Origin: Gracilariopsis chorda
Taxonomy: Eukaryota; Rhodophyta; Florideophyceae; Gracilariales; Gracilariaceae
Assembly: GCA_003194525.1 (NCBI GenBank)
Contig: NBIV01000048.1
Coordinates: forward strand, 186,001 to 250,000
Direction of reading: 5' to 3'
DNA length: 64,000 bases
In this document: positions 10,340 to 23,919 of the stretch, piece after piece
How the letters are laid out: each line of letters begins with the position of its first letter
Position numbering within the stretch: the first letter of the stretch is position 1
Made by a program: the position numbers and the translations under genes
Notes under the pieces: generated by a model
Seen by the model: only the letters and a program-made list of their open reading frames with translations
What the model was told of the DNA's origin: nothing
The model's database searches: none

Positions 10340-13300
10340 TCTTGCTCTTACGCGTTCCTTCTTTGTTTTCTCACTACTTACCTCTTTTTCTCTTTTGGGC
10401 CCGCGCAGCACCGACCCTGCAACTGTCACCCATCCGACTCACCGACGCTGGTTTTTTTTCTCATGCAGCATCTACTCGGCCCGCGCGTTGCCCAGTTGGG
10501 CACAAAAATGTCTTATGTCTCGCCACTACCTCTGTTATTGCGCATTACCATCGCCGCTGGACTTTGTCCGCGCTAGTGCAGAAGTGAAGCAGGCTCTGTC
10601 TTGCGCTCGCGTTCCATCTGCGTAGTGACTCGTTTTGCTTACACTAAGTGTCTTAGGACCGGATTCTTGCTGTGTATCCTTGTCGCAAACGTTGTCGAGA
10701 ACGACGCGACATCTTAGCAAACTGGACATTTTCTTTCTACTCCGGTTTCTTGTTCACCGACGAAACCTTACGCAATTGTTATCAAGCGGTATGACACCCC
10801 TGTTCACTGCTCTTTGCTCCCTCTCTGCTTAGACGCGTGTACGCTAAAGGCTTCTTGAAGATCCCCGTGTCGTTGAACAACCCTTGCCTTCGGCTTGGCC
10901 TCTGAACCAACCACCTGAAGCCTCTACGCTGAAACGTTTTGCTACACGCTCTGAATCCCCGTGCTGAACTAAGAACTCTACACCCCCACCGTTTGCGTAC
11001 GCATTGCGATTTGGCGTTAACACCCCAACATAAAAACTTGGGTTGAGAAGAAAGTCCCGCGACTCCACCGGAAGCTGCGTGTAGTTGAGCATTCATCAGA
11101 CGGGAAGCTTCCGTCTGTGATTAAGAGCTTCTGTGGTCATTACCCTTATGTGAACGTTGGCACTCTGACCGACGATATAGTCCGAAAGCTGAGCACCTGC
11201 AAGGAATCGAGTGGGTACTTGAACTAATCTGAGGGCTAGTACTCACTCCTTATGACTGGTTCTTCTGGGATGTGCTCTCCACATTCTCGGAGACAGGGTG
11301 TCTCAATTTTTACCCTGGACTACATCTTGATTAGTATTAGCAGAGAAACACTTGCTGAGCAACCATCCTCAAGGAACTCAAGTAGTGTAACTGGTGAAAA
11401 CATATCCCCTGTTAGAAACCTCTCTTGGACGTTCCGTAGGAAAGTGCGCACCTGGTTCTGGTTTGTGCACAACATTTCAGGCCGCAGCAAAATGCAAATC
11501 ACAGGGAGAGTGGAACCCGCAGTCAGAGGTCTAACTTTTAGGGCCTTCGGAGATAGCATCTCCTGCCAGTGTCCCGACGAAGGAAAATCCCTCGCCCGGT
11601 AGGGGACCGGTGAGGATAAGAAAATACTACTTTCCTCTCTCACTACCAGTCCCCCAGTGATGGATAAACATCGAGGTACAGATACAAGTCGCGTCCCCCG
11701 CTTGCAAGGGAACGCACACTATAATACTTGGTGGATATACATTCGCGACTTAATGCACGCCCCACAAGCACTCTTCGTGCTTAGTCAAGAGCGACCCATA
11801 AAGGGAAAAAGTACAGCCCAAGCGCGAAAGCGCTGGGAAGAAGATGTATTGCAATGCCCGGAAGCGGGAGCGCACCGAAAGACGTTCGGGATCTTTCCTC
11901 GTTAGAGGTGAGCCCAGTTGGGTAGAGCCCTCCCAGGAGTGGCACGAATATGTCGGATTGTAAGGCCAAGGCCACCCGTCGCGACTTGCACAGGGAGGTT
12001 GAGGCAAGAATCGGGTATCCGCAGGAGCGGTGCATGGGGATGGTTGTCCTCTAGAGAGGTGAGGTTTCCACGTTAGAGGCACGCGCGAACACGAGCCGTG
12101 GGTAGCGGGAAAGCCGCCCTGTAAAGGGAATAATAAGGGGGAGCTGAGTCACGTGGGTGTAAAAATAATAAGTAGAACTAACTAAATTACTGCACTTTGG
12201 TGATTCATGCCTACTACTGTGTCCAACCGCCAATTGACTCTTCCGTGTCCCACGTGTCAAATCCACTATTAGTGGTCGTAGTTCATGCAATGACTACATT
12301 ACCGAAACATTCGGGAAATCAACCAAGTACCAAGAATCCCTCTCTGAGGGCATTCCACTTCAGAAGATAGGAAAGCACGTTCTAGTATCGTGCAAACCTT
12401 AGGCACGCAACCCATTGTCGCCGTTTCAGAGCTAATAGAACGAGAGCATTGCACCTCACTAAAATTATGGACGAAATTTTAATCAACTTATAAGAAAGAC
12501 CACATCCAGTCCAAGATGATTCTTTGGAAACGTCTAAGCGGTATGATATTCCATGATGGTGACGACGTACAGTGTTTAGCAATATCCCTAGGCGAGAAAT
12601 CCCCCCAAGGTATTCGCAGCCTTGCTCTCTTGTGAGGTAAGCGCAGCAACAGGGCTCTCCGCACCACACGGTGTTATGGTGTAAAACCGAGTTGGCTTCC
12701 GGCTTTACCGACGGAGGTGATACCAAGAATCGGACTACCAGCTGGTACACGTAGTGCACAGGTATGTGTGAGGTGTTTTGGTGCACGGAGAATCCAGAAT
12801 GGGAAAAGGGAAAAGGGCAGAAACCAAAAAGGAAGGTATAACCCGGCCGGTCGTGCGGAAACCCGAAAGGGACCCGGGGTTAAGGGCTGTTGCTTGTTCA
12901 CTCAGAACGGAAACACTCAATGCTCAGTCGAACGGCTATCTGTTTCCACAATAGAAAGTAACCAAAACGGTAAGAACAGTGAACACTGGACAAACCCACA
13001 GCGTAAGACAGATCAGCGGTCCTTGGTGGTACTCTGCGGGTAAGTATGACGAGGCGGAACGCGTTGAAACCCGAGCAGGATTTGGTCACTTTTCACAGGT
13101 GATAAACTCAGAGCCGAGTCACAGCTTGTCTTTACATCAGGGTGAAAAGGCAAGGCCGTAGTCTTTTAAGTCGTATTGGGTCACAACAAACTAAAAATGC
13201 TACTACTGTACTATGCCACACTTGTGGTCCACAATCTTGTGTCACTTGGCGGCACTGCCGGCCACGGCGCAACACAACACGTGTGAATCATGCCAATCAT

Positions 13301-13390
13301 GAAGAATGTCCGTACGCCTGCCACGTGCCCATATGTTCCAGATACCACAGAAATCACCCACGAAGGTTCCATAAATACTAATTAAAATTC
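10340..13390. other. Non-coding tract with many small hairpins
   Basis: No open frame here resembles a protein. The stretch from about 11550 to 13100 is unusually rich in short perfect stems closed by GNRA-like loops. Examples are AGCGC-GAAA-GCGCT flanked by CCC and GGG (about 11817-11838) and CCC-GAAA-GGG (about 12862-12871). It may be the untranslated leader of the copia fossil that follows, or a decayed structured RNA. I could not match it to a known RNA family by eye. Confidence 0.35.
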
Positions 13391-13399
13391 ATATGGAAT

Positions 13400-16300
13400 T
13401 TCACCCAATATTTCCGAAGGTCCACTCATACCTGAGTTGGAACGATTCTACGTCGCTATTGAATCATTTATGATTCACTGCCCCTAGAACGTATGCGCGC
13501 ACGCATTACTCTACATACAGAAGCACCTACACAACATGGAAACCATGTTCTCGGAGCTTGTAGGCTTAGGAGATCAACTACCTGGTCCCGAACGCACCGC
13601 TTTTCTACTGAGAACACTCCCCGATTTTCTAATGGCGATCACTCTCCTAGCCGACGCCAATAGCATGGAATATGATCAAGTCATCTCCCTTATACGTTCT
13701 GAAATAAACAAACGAAGGCATCTAAGTCCGCAACTACCTCTGAGACATAAAAAAAAAATAAAGCAACAACATCCGTACCCCACAGCCCTAATATCTCACG
13801 CCGGTCCAAAACAATCTACGTTCAAATCTAAAAATGTCAAATGCTGGAAGTGTGGTATACTCCGACACATTCGTGCCGAATGCAAAGTAAGAAGAACGAT
13901 TGACAGCGCAAATACCAGAAATACGAAACGCAGAAGATATCGCTTCCCGAGGAGAAACAAGAACAGAAAGAAAGGACCATGGGACTCAAACAGCCATTAA
14001 CAAAACCCAGACCAAAACAATAGCCAACGATATAACACCGAACAAGCGCCAAAAGGTTTCGTGGCAATTGCTAGGGCTTTGTCTTCCTGCTTGATAGTAA
14101 GGTGAACACATGGCTCGACTGTGGTGCGACACATGACTTTGTCAACGACAGATCATTGTTCTGGGACTATCATCGTACTATGGACCAAACAGTTCGCACA
14201 TGACACCGCCAGTCTAAGATCGTAATATACGGAACAATAAGAGTCCCACTGGGAGATGGATTGAGTCTTTCTGCAAAACAAACACCCTCCTTCGACTCTA
14301 ACCTCATTTCCTTCTCAATCCTTTCGAAGCATACTCGGGTAAAATTCTTGAACAACTCAGAGCCGACGTGCATCATCATCAAACATCCCACTTCTGGTGA
14401 TGTACTCTACTGCTCACAACAGAGGGACAGACTACATCCGTTTCCGAACCCTAGTCCCCCGCCAAGAGCACAAACGGCACCTCCGTCCCCAGTAGACAAC
14501 ACCTAGGACTGAAAAACCAGACTTGGTCACACAGGAAAGAATAGGCTCTTGTTCTACTCGGAATAATCAAAAGGGATCCCAAACCTCTTATGCTCTGAGA
14601 TATACAACATCCAATGCTCAGGCTGCATTGAAGCTGGGACAAAACGGGCCGCCATGAAACTCTCAGTGTCAACGGCTACAAAGTTCCTAGAACTAATGCA
14701 TACAGACCTTACTGGTCAGATCAACCCACATTCATTACAAGGCTTGGAATATATGCCAGTTCCTCTTGATGAAAACAAAAGATCGTCGTTTTTATACTTT
14801 ATGGATAGAAAACTGCGTTTTTCCTTTCCATAAGATGGTACAAGGCGCCCGCAGAGAACGAATTACCAGGCCATAAACTCTACCGCGTCGGCCTTCACGG
14901 GGCGGGTGAGAAGCGATCTGACCACTTCACTATGTATGTGTCAGAAAACGGAATCGTTCTCGGGTACACTCCACCGTACGCCCACCAGTCGAATGGAGCA
15001 GCAGAGAAGATCATCCAAGACCTTTGGAAAATGGCAAGGATATTTCTTCACGTTTCACAACTCTCTCTAGAACTATGGGAAAAGACGATATCCTACGCGA
15101 GCTGTATATGTAACCAGCTATCAAACTCCCGTGTAGGTATAGAGATTCCCTACACACTATGGTTCAAGAAAAAGCCAGACATCTACAGACTTCTGAAGTT
15201 TTGACAAAAGGTACATGCCTTTATCTACAGGTCAGAGACTGTTCCCAACAAACCACTCCTGCTTCGGGCACTTTCCGGGCACTTCCTGGGCACTTTGTTG
15301 GAATACAATGCGTAAGCACTTTTTACCGGATCTACATTCCTTCGCTACGCAATATAGTGAAATGTAGACATCAAGACTTCACGATCACAAAGGAAAGACT
15401 CCCTTCAATCAATCAACTGATTGATTTCTCCTCATTGAGACGAAAAGAACCCCAGAGTGAAATGCAAGATGCCGAAGACAACCTATGGAAGCATCTCTAT
15501 CTTATTGATTGGTATCAAGGGCAGGGTCTGGCAACGAGGAACACGAACTCATGGTTCCGAACACCTTTAGAAATGCACGCAAAATTCCGGAGTGGGCCGG
15601 TGCAATCGATAGGGAGTACGAGGCTCTAACCATTAGAACGACGTGGCAGCGGGTGGACCAGAAACCTGAAATGAACCCACTGCCATTTCTGTTGACGTTC
15701 TTCACGAATCATAAAAGCAGCAAGCCACTGAAGGTACTGCCAAGGGCTCGATGTGTGGTTCAATGAGACAAACAGGAGCCGTACTTTGATTACGATCAGG
15801 AAGAGTTGTATGCCCCGGCAGCACGGCTGAAGACAATCCCACTTGGGCTAGCGAAAGCGGCTGCACATTGTTTAATAATGGAAACCTTGATATAAATACC
15901 GCGTCATGATACTGAGACTTGGAAGAGCCATTAATAACAGAACAACCTACCGATGCGTCGGGCTCGTCATATCAACACGGAAAGGTCTGCCTACTACTGA
16001 AGTCTATGTACGTGTGGTGCAATACACCGTCAAGTGTGGTGGGATCACAGCACTTTTCATATGTGGGATACCAGTCACCCCGGGGATATGGACTGTATAT
16101 GAGTATCCGTCTGTTTGACGGCCCCATTAGGGGGATGCCTCAGGACGAGGTTAATTGAAGTAAACGTGGGACGTGACGCAATTGACTAGCGGGATGCTCC
16201 ATGCCGACGGTTTAAGTAACACACGTGGGTGTACTGCCCGGCTGTGGCGGAATGATTAGCGCTTTTTGCTGAATATTTTCAGTCATTGTACTGAAGAGGC

Positions 16301-17960
16301 GGTCGCCGCCGCTCTTCTCTGAAGTAAACCCCATCGAGGAACTTGTCTCTAACTTCACCGTAGTTGTACGGTTACAACTCGACTCTTTGCGGGTTCCCTC
16401 ACCGCTTCCAGTCTAGTTATTCCCCTCGTCTCACTGAGTAGTGAACGCCCGTTATCAATGGTATATTTTCTTTATTCATTCTGTCTTGGTCATACTCACC
16501 CGTGCGAAGGTTTATACTCCGCCCTGCGTGCAAGTTCGCGGCGGAAGCCCAGGGATATTTTATCACTGTCAAGAGTCAGTGCTCCGCAGCGCAGCCCGTG
16601 ATTCGTCCACTTATACACCGTCCCTGGAGACGACCGTTAATTTGGAGCACCTGGAGCCCCGGTTCTAGCATTCACGAATACCTCCGTCTGTAAGGCAGAA
16701 CTAGTCGCCTGGAGTTACGCCCGGCATGTGCCTACTACTCGGAGGGCTCTACAGTAGATTTACCGCATATAGGGAAGTTAGGCTGAACACCTCAAGGCGC
16801 CATCTTTGCAGACAGCGGGTTACTCCTGCCAACTCCGAAAATTGCACCACAGTACGGTGCAAAACAAGTCGCACATATCTGGGGATCGCCAGTCCTTTTA
16901 AAGCTGCTAAAGCTAAATTTTTGGCAGTCACAAGCTGATAGACGACTGTACATCTACAATACGACTATTGAATTCATTACAACCGTAGTTGTCGTTGACG
17001 ACTTAATAATGTTGTCGGACTCAAGATCTCTCCTGGACTGCTTCAAGGAAGAGATGAAGAAACTTTTTTAAGTGAAGTTTCTTGAAGCAGCAAAGTCTTT
17101 CATAGTGATGGAAATCGACAGGGACAGCAAAGGCATTTGGGTATGACAAGAAAGATACGTCGTGAACACGATAAACTAGTACGGATTAATGAAGTCGAAT
17201 CCTGCGCAAACTCTGTTGCCAATTCCTTGCGATCTGACAGATCTAAAGGGCGACGAAGAAGGTCTGTCTACGGTGCTTCCCGCCCGATACTTGCCACTGG
17301 TATGGCATTTCATCTATTTGACTGTAACGTCAAAGCCTGAAATCATGTTCGCAGCTTCAATGCTAGCGAGGCAAGTGCACGCTCACGTAAAAAGTCATAC
17401 TGGACTTGCAAAAAAGATTTTAAGGTACCTGAAAGGTACGAATGACTATTGGCTCTACTTCCCATCCAGCGCCAGTGCTCAGATGGAAGCATATTGCAAT
17501 GAAGACTGGGCGGGTTGCAAAAACATCACAAACTCTACACCTGGGTTACTGGTAAAGTTAAACGAAGGATCCATTCTTTGGACTACAAAGAAGCATACAA
17601 TTTTTGGGCTATCGTCTGGAAAGCTGAATACATCGCACTGTTCTACTGAGGAAAAGCTGTGAAATGGCTGAGAAGATTCTTTTGTGAAATGCTGAATGAA
17701 ACGATTGTTGACGATAAACCAGTAAAAATGTATCGCATACCGGTATTCAGTGATAGTTCTACCATGGTATCAATCTTCCAAAATGCCCAGACGCCTGAGC
17801 GTAACAAATACATTGCTCTGAACTTCCACCATGTTAAAGAGTTGGTGACGATTGGAATTGTTTGCATGGAGTACGTGCGAATTAAAATGCTGCCTGCCGA
17901 CGTTATTGCTAAGTTCTTGAGGGAAGATTGTCTGCAACATTGAGTGTGCTGTGTGTGGTA
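13400..17960 (+). mobile_element. Ty1/copia fossil, heavily broken
   Basis: Recognisable copia parts follow in order. Gag is at about 13400-13900 with a CCHC zinc knuckle (CWKCGILRHIRAEC). A protease active-site region with DCGATHDFV is near 14120. Integrase pieces lie at about 14690-15200 (ELMHTDLTG, then SNGAAEKI). Reverse transcriptase pieces lie at about 15560-16110 and 16890-17060 (VVVDDLIMLSDS), and RNase H at about 17300-17940 (ILRYLKGT, then the acidic and Ser-rich motifs). The element has many breaks and no LTR pair that I could recognise, so it is old. An 0.8-kb stretch without copia homology (about 16120-16890) lies within the RT region. Confidence 0.8.
16120..16890. other. Foreign or non-coding stretch within the copia fossil
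   Basis: This 0.77-kb block separates two RT-like segments and shows no retroelement coding. It contains a strong GC hairpin at about 16292-16317 (GAAGAG...CTCTTC with a GCGG/CCGC inner stem). It shares the 12-mer CACGTGGGTGTA (about 16216) with the non-coding tract near 12150. It could be an inserted short element, a remnant LTR, or the junction between two copia copies. Confidence 0.35.
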
Positions 17961-18239
17961 CATCGTCACTTCTATTAATTTTTGACAACTCTTATAACAG
18001 TTGTGTGTTTCTATTTTTGACTTTGATTTTTACTTTTGTAACATAAATAAGAACCTCCTTTTCTCCTTTACGGATCTGGGTAGTATGGAGATCACTACAC
18101 CTTTTCTTTTCGGTGCAGATATTTTGTAAAAGGTTTTGCTGCGCAAAAAGGGTTTTAACGGTGGCACACTTACTCAATTCATCAAGATAGGTACTAGTAG
18201 TACGCAATCATGATATTTTATTCATAATTGCGAGGGACG

Positions 18240-21200
18240 GTGTGAATTGCTGTGCTAGTCGTTCAGTGAAAAGCGTAGACATACAAGTTTCACTGAAGCT
18301 GACAATAAGATTTACCATGAAGCACTGCAGGCGGCTTTGGCTGACCTTGTGTGTCTATTGGTTGTGCGGACTTTTTGCGCAGCGCACAGGGTCCCGACAA
18401 ACAATAGTTCTGGGCCCAGCACAGGGTAACGCAAAACCCTTTGCGCATACATACCACCCAATGTTCAATCCTGCAGGAGATTTGCAAGAGTATCGTCGGG
18501 AATTCTCGCGGTGGGTTGAAACGATTCAAGCACCGTTGCAACAAGGCTCTGACCGTCTCTAAAGAACCGTATAATCCATACTCGCAAGACACTTGTACGA
18601 CCGTGGTCTTCCAAGAGAGCAAAAAGCCATCGTCGACGAAGCTCAGAAAAAGGAACTTATCAACTACAAGCAAGCAGACCAGATTGAGGCCATCAAGCAG
18701 ATTGTTAAGCTAATCACGGTTGACCCCCCGATAGCAGTTGTTCCGCGTTTTATATCATCATTTAATGACGTTACGTCTTCTCGTCGGTCTTGTGTGGAAG
18801 ACCTGAACACGTTTACTTCGCGCTTTCGCGGTTCAGCGGCTGAACACCTAATGCATGTTGGATTCTCTGCATCATATCAAGTTGGCGAGGTGCTTTCGAT
18901 CACGCTCCTTAACAATGCTTTACTCAGTGAGGAAACCCTGACCAACGCCAAGCTTTAGCTTATAGCTTTAGCAGAGGCTTGAATGAAAACCGAAGTCCAA
19001 GAAGAAATCTCTATCACAATGGAGTCCCTTTCTCAAGGGTTGAAGGTATTCAGTGATCTGAAACAGGTGCTTCAAAGAAACGAAAACCGACCGCTATGTT
19101 CTGACATTGCATCTACCGCTCGAATCAAAGCTTAATCACTCATATCACAAGTTACTAATGTGATTGATGAGAATGCTCAACAACAGAATTATCGCACTGA
19201 AAAGAAAGCATCCGTTGAAGAAGAAAGTGACACATTTTCTACTGGTCTCCGTTGCAAGCTCAATCTTGATGATTCAGTTACAGTCATGTGCAACCTGACG
19301 TCGTCACTGAAAAGCACAAAGAAGGCCTACACGAAGTTGGAAATAGCTAACATGGTATCACAACGAGTTGAACAGCCCGTTGAGGAACGCCTTAACCAGA
19401 CTATGGCTGCAAACCAGAAAAAGCTAGGCTTTCAATCTGATCGTTTGCATTATATGGGCTCTTAGTTTTCTGGGCCCTTGTGTACACAAAACAACAAAAC
19501 TAGACCGCCCATATTTGGTGTCAAGGACAAGAAACGGAAGCCATATGATCGAGAATTCTGTTACGACTGTGGCTCAAAAAACCATCGTCGAAGATCAGAA
19601 GAATGTGAGAATCCTAGTTTCTACAGGAAATGGCTTCGATCTGAAAAGCTGAATCCTTCAGAACAGGATTAGTCACACCGTACTGAACGCCAGGATTTTC
19701 GGCGGGGCCTCACCCCTTTGCAAACCAGTCGTCTTCAACTGCAGATAGTAAAGCCTACTTAGATAACAAGCCTTCTAGGGATCCAAATCCAATCCTTGAC
19801 CCAGGTTTTCCGAAGAGTGTGGGAGGAATTGAATTGATCACTCAACTTTGCGGATCTCTGCATATTGAGCTAGAACTAAAACGTTTAGATTGTGAACCAT
19901 TTATACATTACATGGCTTTGGGGAACAATGTGCCGATGCGCCCTCGGTGTTCGCGATCCAGACAATAGATGGTGAAGACGAGTACGGAAAAGCTTTCTTT
20001 ATTCCGTTCTATGTAGTAGTTGGTGATGGACCTATTCTGCTAGAAAATGACTTACTCTCTCGTTCAGATGTTCTTGGCAATGCAAACCAATTCCACATTC
20101 CGAAAGGGGTCGCTGGACCAAGTGAAATACTTCTCAGAAAGTACTGCACTGGATAAGATATGTCCAAGCGTACCCCTCTTTTTCTCATACCTTCCAGTGT
20201 CAAGTCGATGAAACCCTTTCTTGTGCCAACTTTGAAAGCAAAGAGCAAGATCATTGAGAATGAAGAATTTTGTGCCAAACTGTTTCATGTTTATACACAT
20301 ATGCGTCCAAGGGAAATGAAGAACCTCTGTCGAAAAGCAAAAATTCTGACCAAAACTCTCGCAGCGCTTCTCGACGAAGCATATGACAAATGTACAAATT
20401 GCAAGTCAACTGGGCAGCCCCTTGCTTCCAGAAAAGTTTCATTCTAACGTCTTTTGCAGAGTTTTAACCATCATTCGCAGATTGACTTTATGTTTGCTGC
20501 AGAGCTGGCAAATCTTCCCATCCTACACATGAAAGATGCAGCTACTGACCTAACTGTTGCGTTACTGACGTTCTCTCGTTCAATTTTTGAAGCACGGAAG
20601 TCCATTTTCTTGCACTGGATCACAGTACGCGGGCCTCCAAGAGAAATTTCACGAGAACGAGTTCAACAATGACCTAATTCAACTCTTGTGTGCAGAGAAT
20701 CAAATCAAGGTCTCTCTACGTCCTGCGAGAAGACACAACAAAGTTGGTAATGTCGAATTTTCTTATCAGTCTGTACGATATCTCATACAGCAACTACTAA
20801 GGGATCGTGAATAAGCAATCTCTCGAGGTATACCGGTCTCCTCAGACTATGAAATTGTTTCCAAAGCCGCTTTTCTAAAGAACATTCTCCAAGACTCAAA
20901 CTTAGTATCCAGTTTCGAGTGGGCTCGAGGATACAGACTTTTGAATCACTGGGCTTTCTCAAAGTCCAATAAGCAAGTATATTATCTCCGCGCATACAGA
21001 GAAAACCATACGGCATGCTTTACATCGTTTTATGAGGTCTGGGGACATCAAAACATTATCTCGAACGTTGCTTTCACCCGGGACTCCGGTCTTATTCTTC
21101 CAAAAACCCCAAAACAGTGGTGTTTTGCTTGAAGGATACGTTAATGAGACCTACAGCTATCTAGTTACAGTCTCTTCTGAGCACAATTCAGGCGGTAACC

Positions 21201-23200
21201 TTTACGCTATTTTGTACGAGGATCTGAGACTTAGACCGCTCAGTCCTCTTCTTAGAGATTTGGAACGTCTACAACTTGGTTTTCAAGAGCTGCCCGCCGA
21301 GATTATGGATATCGTTAAGGGTGTCGTAAAAGAACCTATCCTTCAACTAATCCCGAACCCACTAGTGGTAGCTACGGATCATAAACCAATGTAAATTGAT
21401 GATGTCTCTGAATGTTGTCCCTCAGACTACGCTGTGTGGAATGATCATCCATTTATTATTTCATATCTGACAAAAACGCAGTTCCGTTAATCCTTCAGCG
21501 CTACTTCTAAATATATTGGTCTTAATGCATCCTCGAAGATGAAGCCACTAAGTCTCAAGTCCGCTTCCCAACCAACAATTCGAGAACTCCGCAATTCTTC
21601 AGGATCAGGGCCGTTATCCGAACACAAGCTCCCATTGGCGCCCCGTTGGTTGCTGGATCATTCTATAGCCAAGGAGAAAGAAGGTTACAGCAGAAATAAG
21701 GTGTATAAACCGGTCTTCGTTCGGTGTCTGCCTCGAAATGTTAAACTCATCTCTTCGCATCATTTCTTTGTCATCAAACATGACGCAGAAAGCAAAGCTT
21801 TGAAACTTAAATGCCAGCTCGTACCAAATGGGAACAAGGACAACGAAAAAGACCAGTTGTTGCAATCGGACTCGGCAACAGCCTAATTCCCTGCTATTAG
21901 ACTGCTGCTCTCAATGACAGTCCTGTTTCGTTTTTGAATTGCCTCCATTGAAATTAAGTCTGCTTATCTGCAAGCGGGCTCCATCAAACGTGACACTTAT
22001 GTGAGACCCCCGAGAAGTTTGGTAGATACGTTTGACGATATCTGGAACATATTCCTCCAAACTTATGGTCTCGTTGACTCTAGTCACTTGTGGCAGTGTT
22101 TTGTGGAGGATTGGTTGTTGAAGCGGGGCTTTGTCACGATTCCGGGACATCCTCAACTGTTTTTTAAGGGAGAATCAAGACGTTGTCTTAATTATGGCGA
22201 AAGTGGTAGACGATATGATATTCGCAGGAAGCCATGAGGAACTGGTTTGGTTTCCTGAATCTATATCTGCACAGTTCGAGATTGAAAGATTCTTGCAAGG
22301 CCAGGACATGGTTGTCAAATGTCTCTTCATCACGCAGTTGCCAGACTTCTCAATACGAGTATCAATGAAGGAGTTCCAAGAAAAAATTGTTACCCTTTCT
22401 GGTCCTTCTCCAAGGAAACAGGAAAACGATGGCCTCTGCACAGCTACGGAACTACGCGATTTTCGGAGCTTGACGGCTAAGCTCCACTTTCTTGGTCATG
22501 GAGCACTCCCTCAAGCTTCAGTCGTTGCAAGCAAGCTCCAGCAATAGGTTTCTCTTCTGAAGGTACACCACATGCGCCGGCTAAACAGCGCAGCAAAGCA
22601 ACTTAAGAGCCTTAACGTTTTCCGTTACAATTCCTTGCCCACTTCCGTTTACTCTACCTCACAGATTCACATTCTCAGTTTTAGTGATGCTGCTACTGGT
22701 ACGAAATCTTACGGACATTCTGGATATGTTTCGGGAGTACTTGCTTATCAAAGCCCTGATTGCATATATCATGTTATTTAATGGCATTCATCAAAGCAGA
22801 TGCGTGTTTCGTTTTCTTCTGCAGGAGCTGAAATCATTGCGGCAGCCTTTGCAACAGACCTGTCTGTTTTTGTTTTGCAGACTCTTCCCTACTTCTTTCA
22901 TGAGTCTGGTTTTGCGAAACAAATTCTGACAAGTCTTTTCGTTGACTCTTTTGGTCTTTACTTTACAATCTTTACGTTGCATGAACAGAGAGACTACCGC
23001 CTAAGACCACCCATTTCAATACTTCGAAATTGTTTTGAGTCAGAGAGACTACACGAAATTTGCTGGCTTCCTGGTTCATCGAATATCGCGGACGCCTTAA
23101 CAAAGATCAATGCGCACTTGTTTCGTTTATTCAACCGGATAATGAACGATTTAAAACTGCCCAAAAAGGTCGCAGCGCATCTGGAGAAACATTAGTTGTC
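18240..23200 (+). mobile_element. Second, divergent Ty1/copia fossil, broken
   Basis: This element belongs to a copia lineage distinct from its neighbours. In order: a possible primer site at about 18404-18418 resembling the copia half-tRNA type, gag pieces (18440-19460) and a Cys/His knuckle (CYDCGSKNH, about 19559-19605). A protease-like region follows at 19930-20150, then an integrase zinc finger (KCTNCKSTG, about 20390) and core (IDFMFAAELANLPILHM, about 20480). RT lies at about 21600-22530 (LISSHHFFVIKHDAE, KVVDDMIFAG) and RNase H at about 22660-23190 (SFSDAATG, SSAGAEIIAAA, NIADALTK). It has many breaks and no clear LTR pair, so it is old. Confidence 0.8.
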
Positions 23201-23746
23201 GAACTGTACTATATACGTCTTTGATGCCTGTCCTTTATCTTGAATATGCTATGGAATCAAGAATGGAAAACGGGTTTGCTCCAGGTTATGTGTAAGACAC
23301 GAGATCGCCCCCCGTTGCGCGGTTCCCGCCATTTCAGTACATTGTGTTATCGTTACGAAGGCGGAGAATTACAGCCGAACTGGACATCCCTGCCCCGACA
23401 ATTAAGTAGGCCCTCAATACACCTTTTGGTGGTCAGCCTTCATAACGGATATACAACGCCGACGTTATTTTCGCGTCAGCACTTTATGACTTAACGGTCT
23501 CATTTCGTCGAATACCTGGTTGATCTTGTATCCAGTACTTTTTTCTCACTTAACCAGAGTGTTACCACTCTGCTGCGGTCACTTCTCTTTCTTATCTACG
23601 CTAAACCTCTAGAGGTATTTATTCTGCTTTTGCTGTTCATCGCCAAGTGGGGGGTGTTGCACTGCTGACGTACGCCCAACTACTTACGCTGATATGACCT
23701 CATGTAGCTCCTGCTGCTCCGAAGATGAAGTCAAACAAACTCCTAA
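23200..23746. other. Spacer, no gene seen
   Basis: The stretch between the copia fossil and Harbinger A holds no convincing coding region. The last three bases (TAA, 23744-23746) are a candidate target-site duplication for element A. Confidence 0.4.
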
Positions 23747-23768
23747 GGTGGTGTCTAAACAAGCGTGA
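23747..23768 (+). repeat. Left TIR of Harbinger A
   Basis: GGTGGTGTCTAAACAAGCGT and the next two bases match the reverse complement of 32869-32890 at 20 of 22 positions. The AAACAAGCG core is also present in the left TIR of element B (41246 onward). Confidence 0.78.
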
Positions 23769-23919
23769 CGTTCCCGCTCAAAAGAAGTGAATACTTTACA
23801 ATTTATAAAATAAAAGGCCGTAAATTGAAGTAAGAGAGACCACTATTGACTTCTATTCAAACACAGGTCCAAACAGCCGTCCATTCTGTTGACAGATCTT
23901 ATTTCACATCTTCCAACCA

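Noticed and set aside
12050-12150. A group II intron-like domain suggested by GAGCCGT followed by a GAAA-capped stem
   Set aside because: The closing strand complementary to GAGCCGT is missing and no intron-encoded protein is nearby, so the likeness is partial.
16230-16270. A tRNA-like start (GGCTGTGGCGGAATGATT)
   Set aside because: I could not fit D, anticodon, T and acceptor arms. No tRNA gene can be defended in this window.
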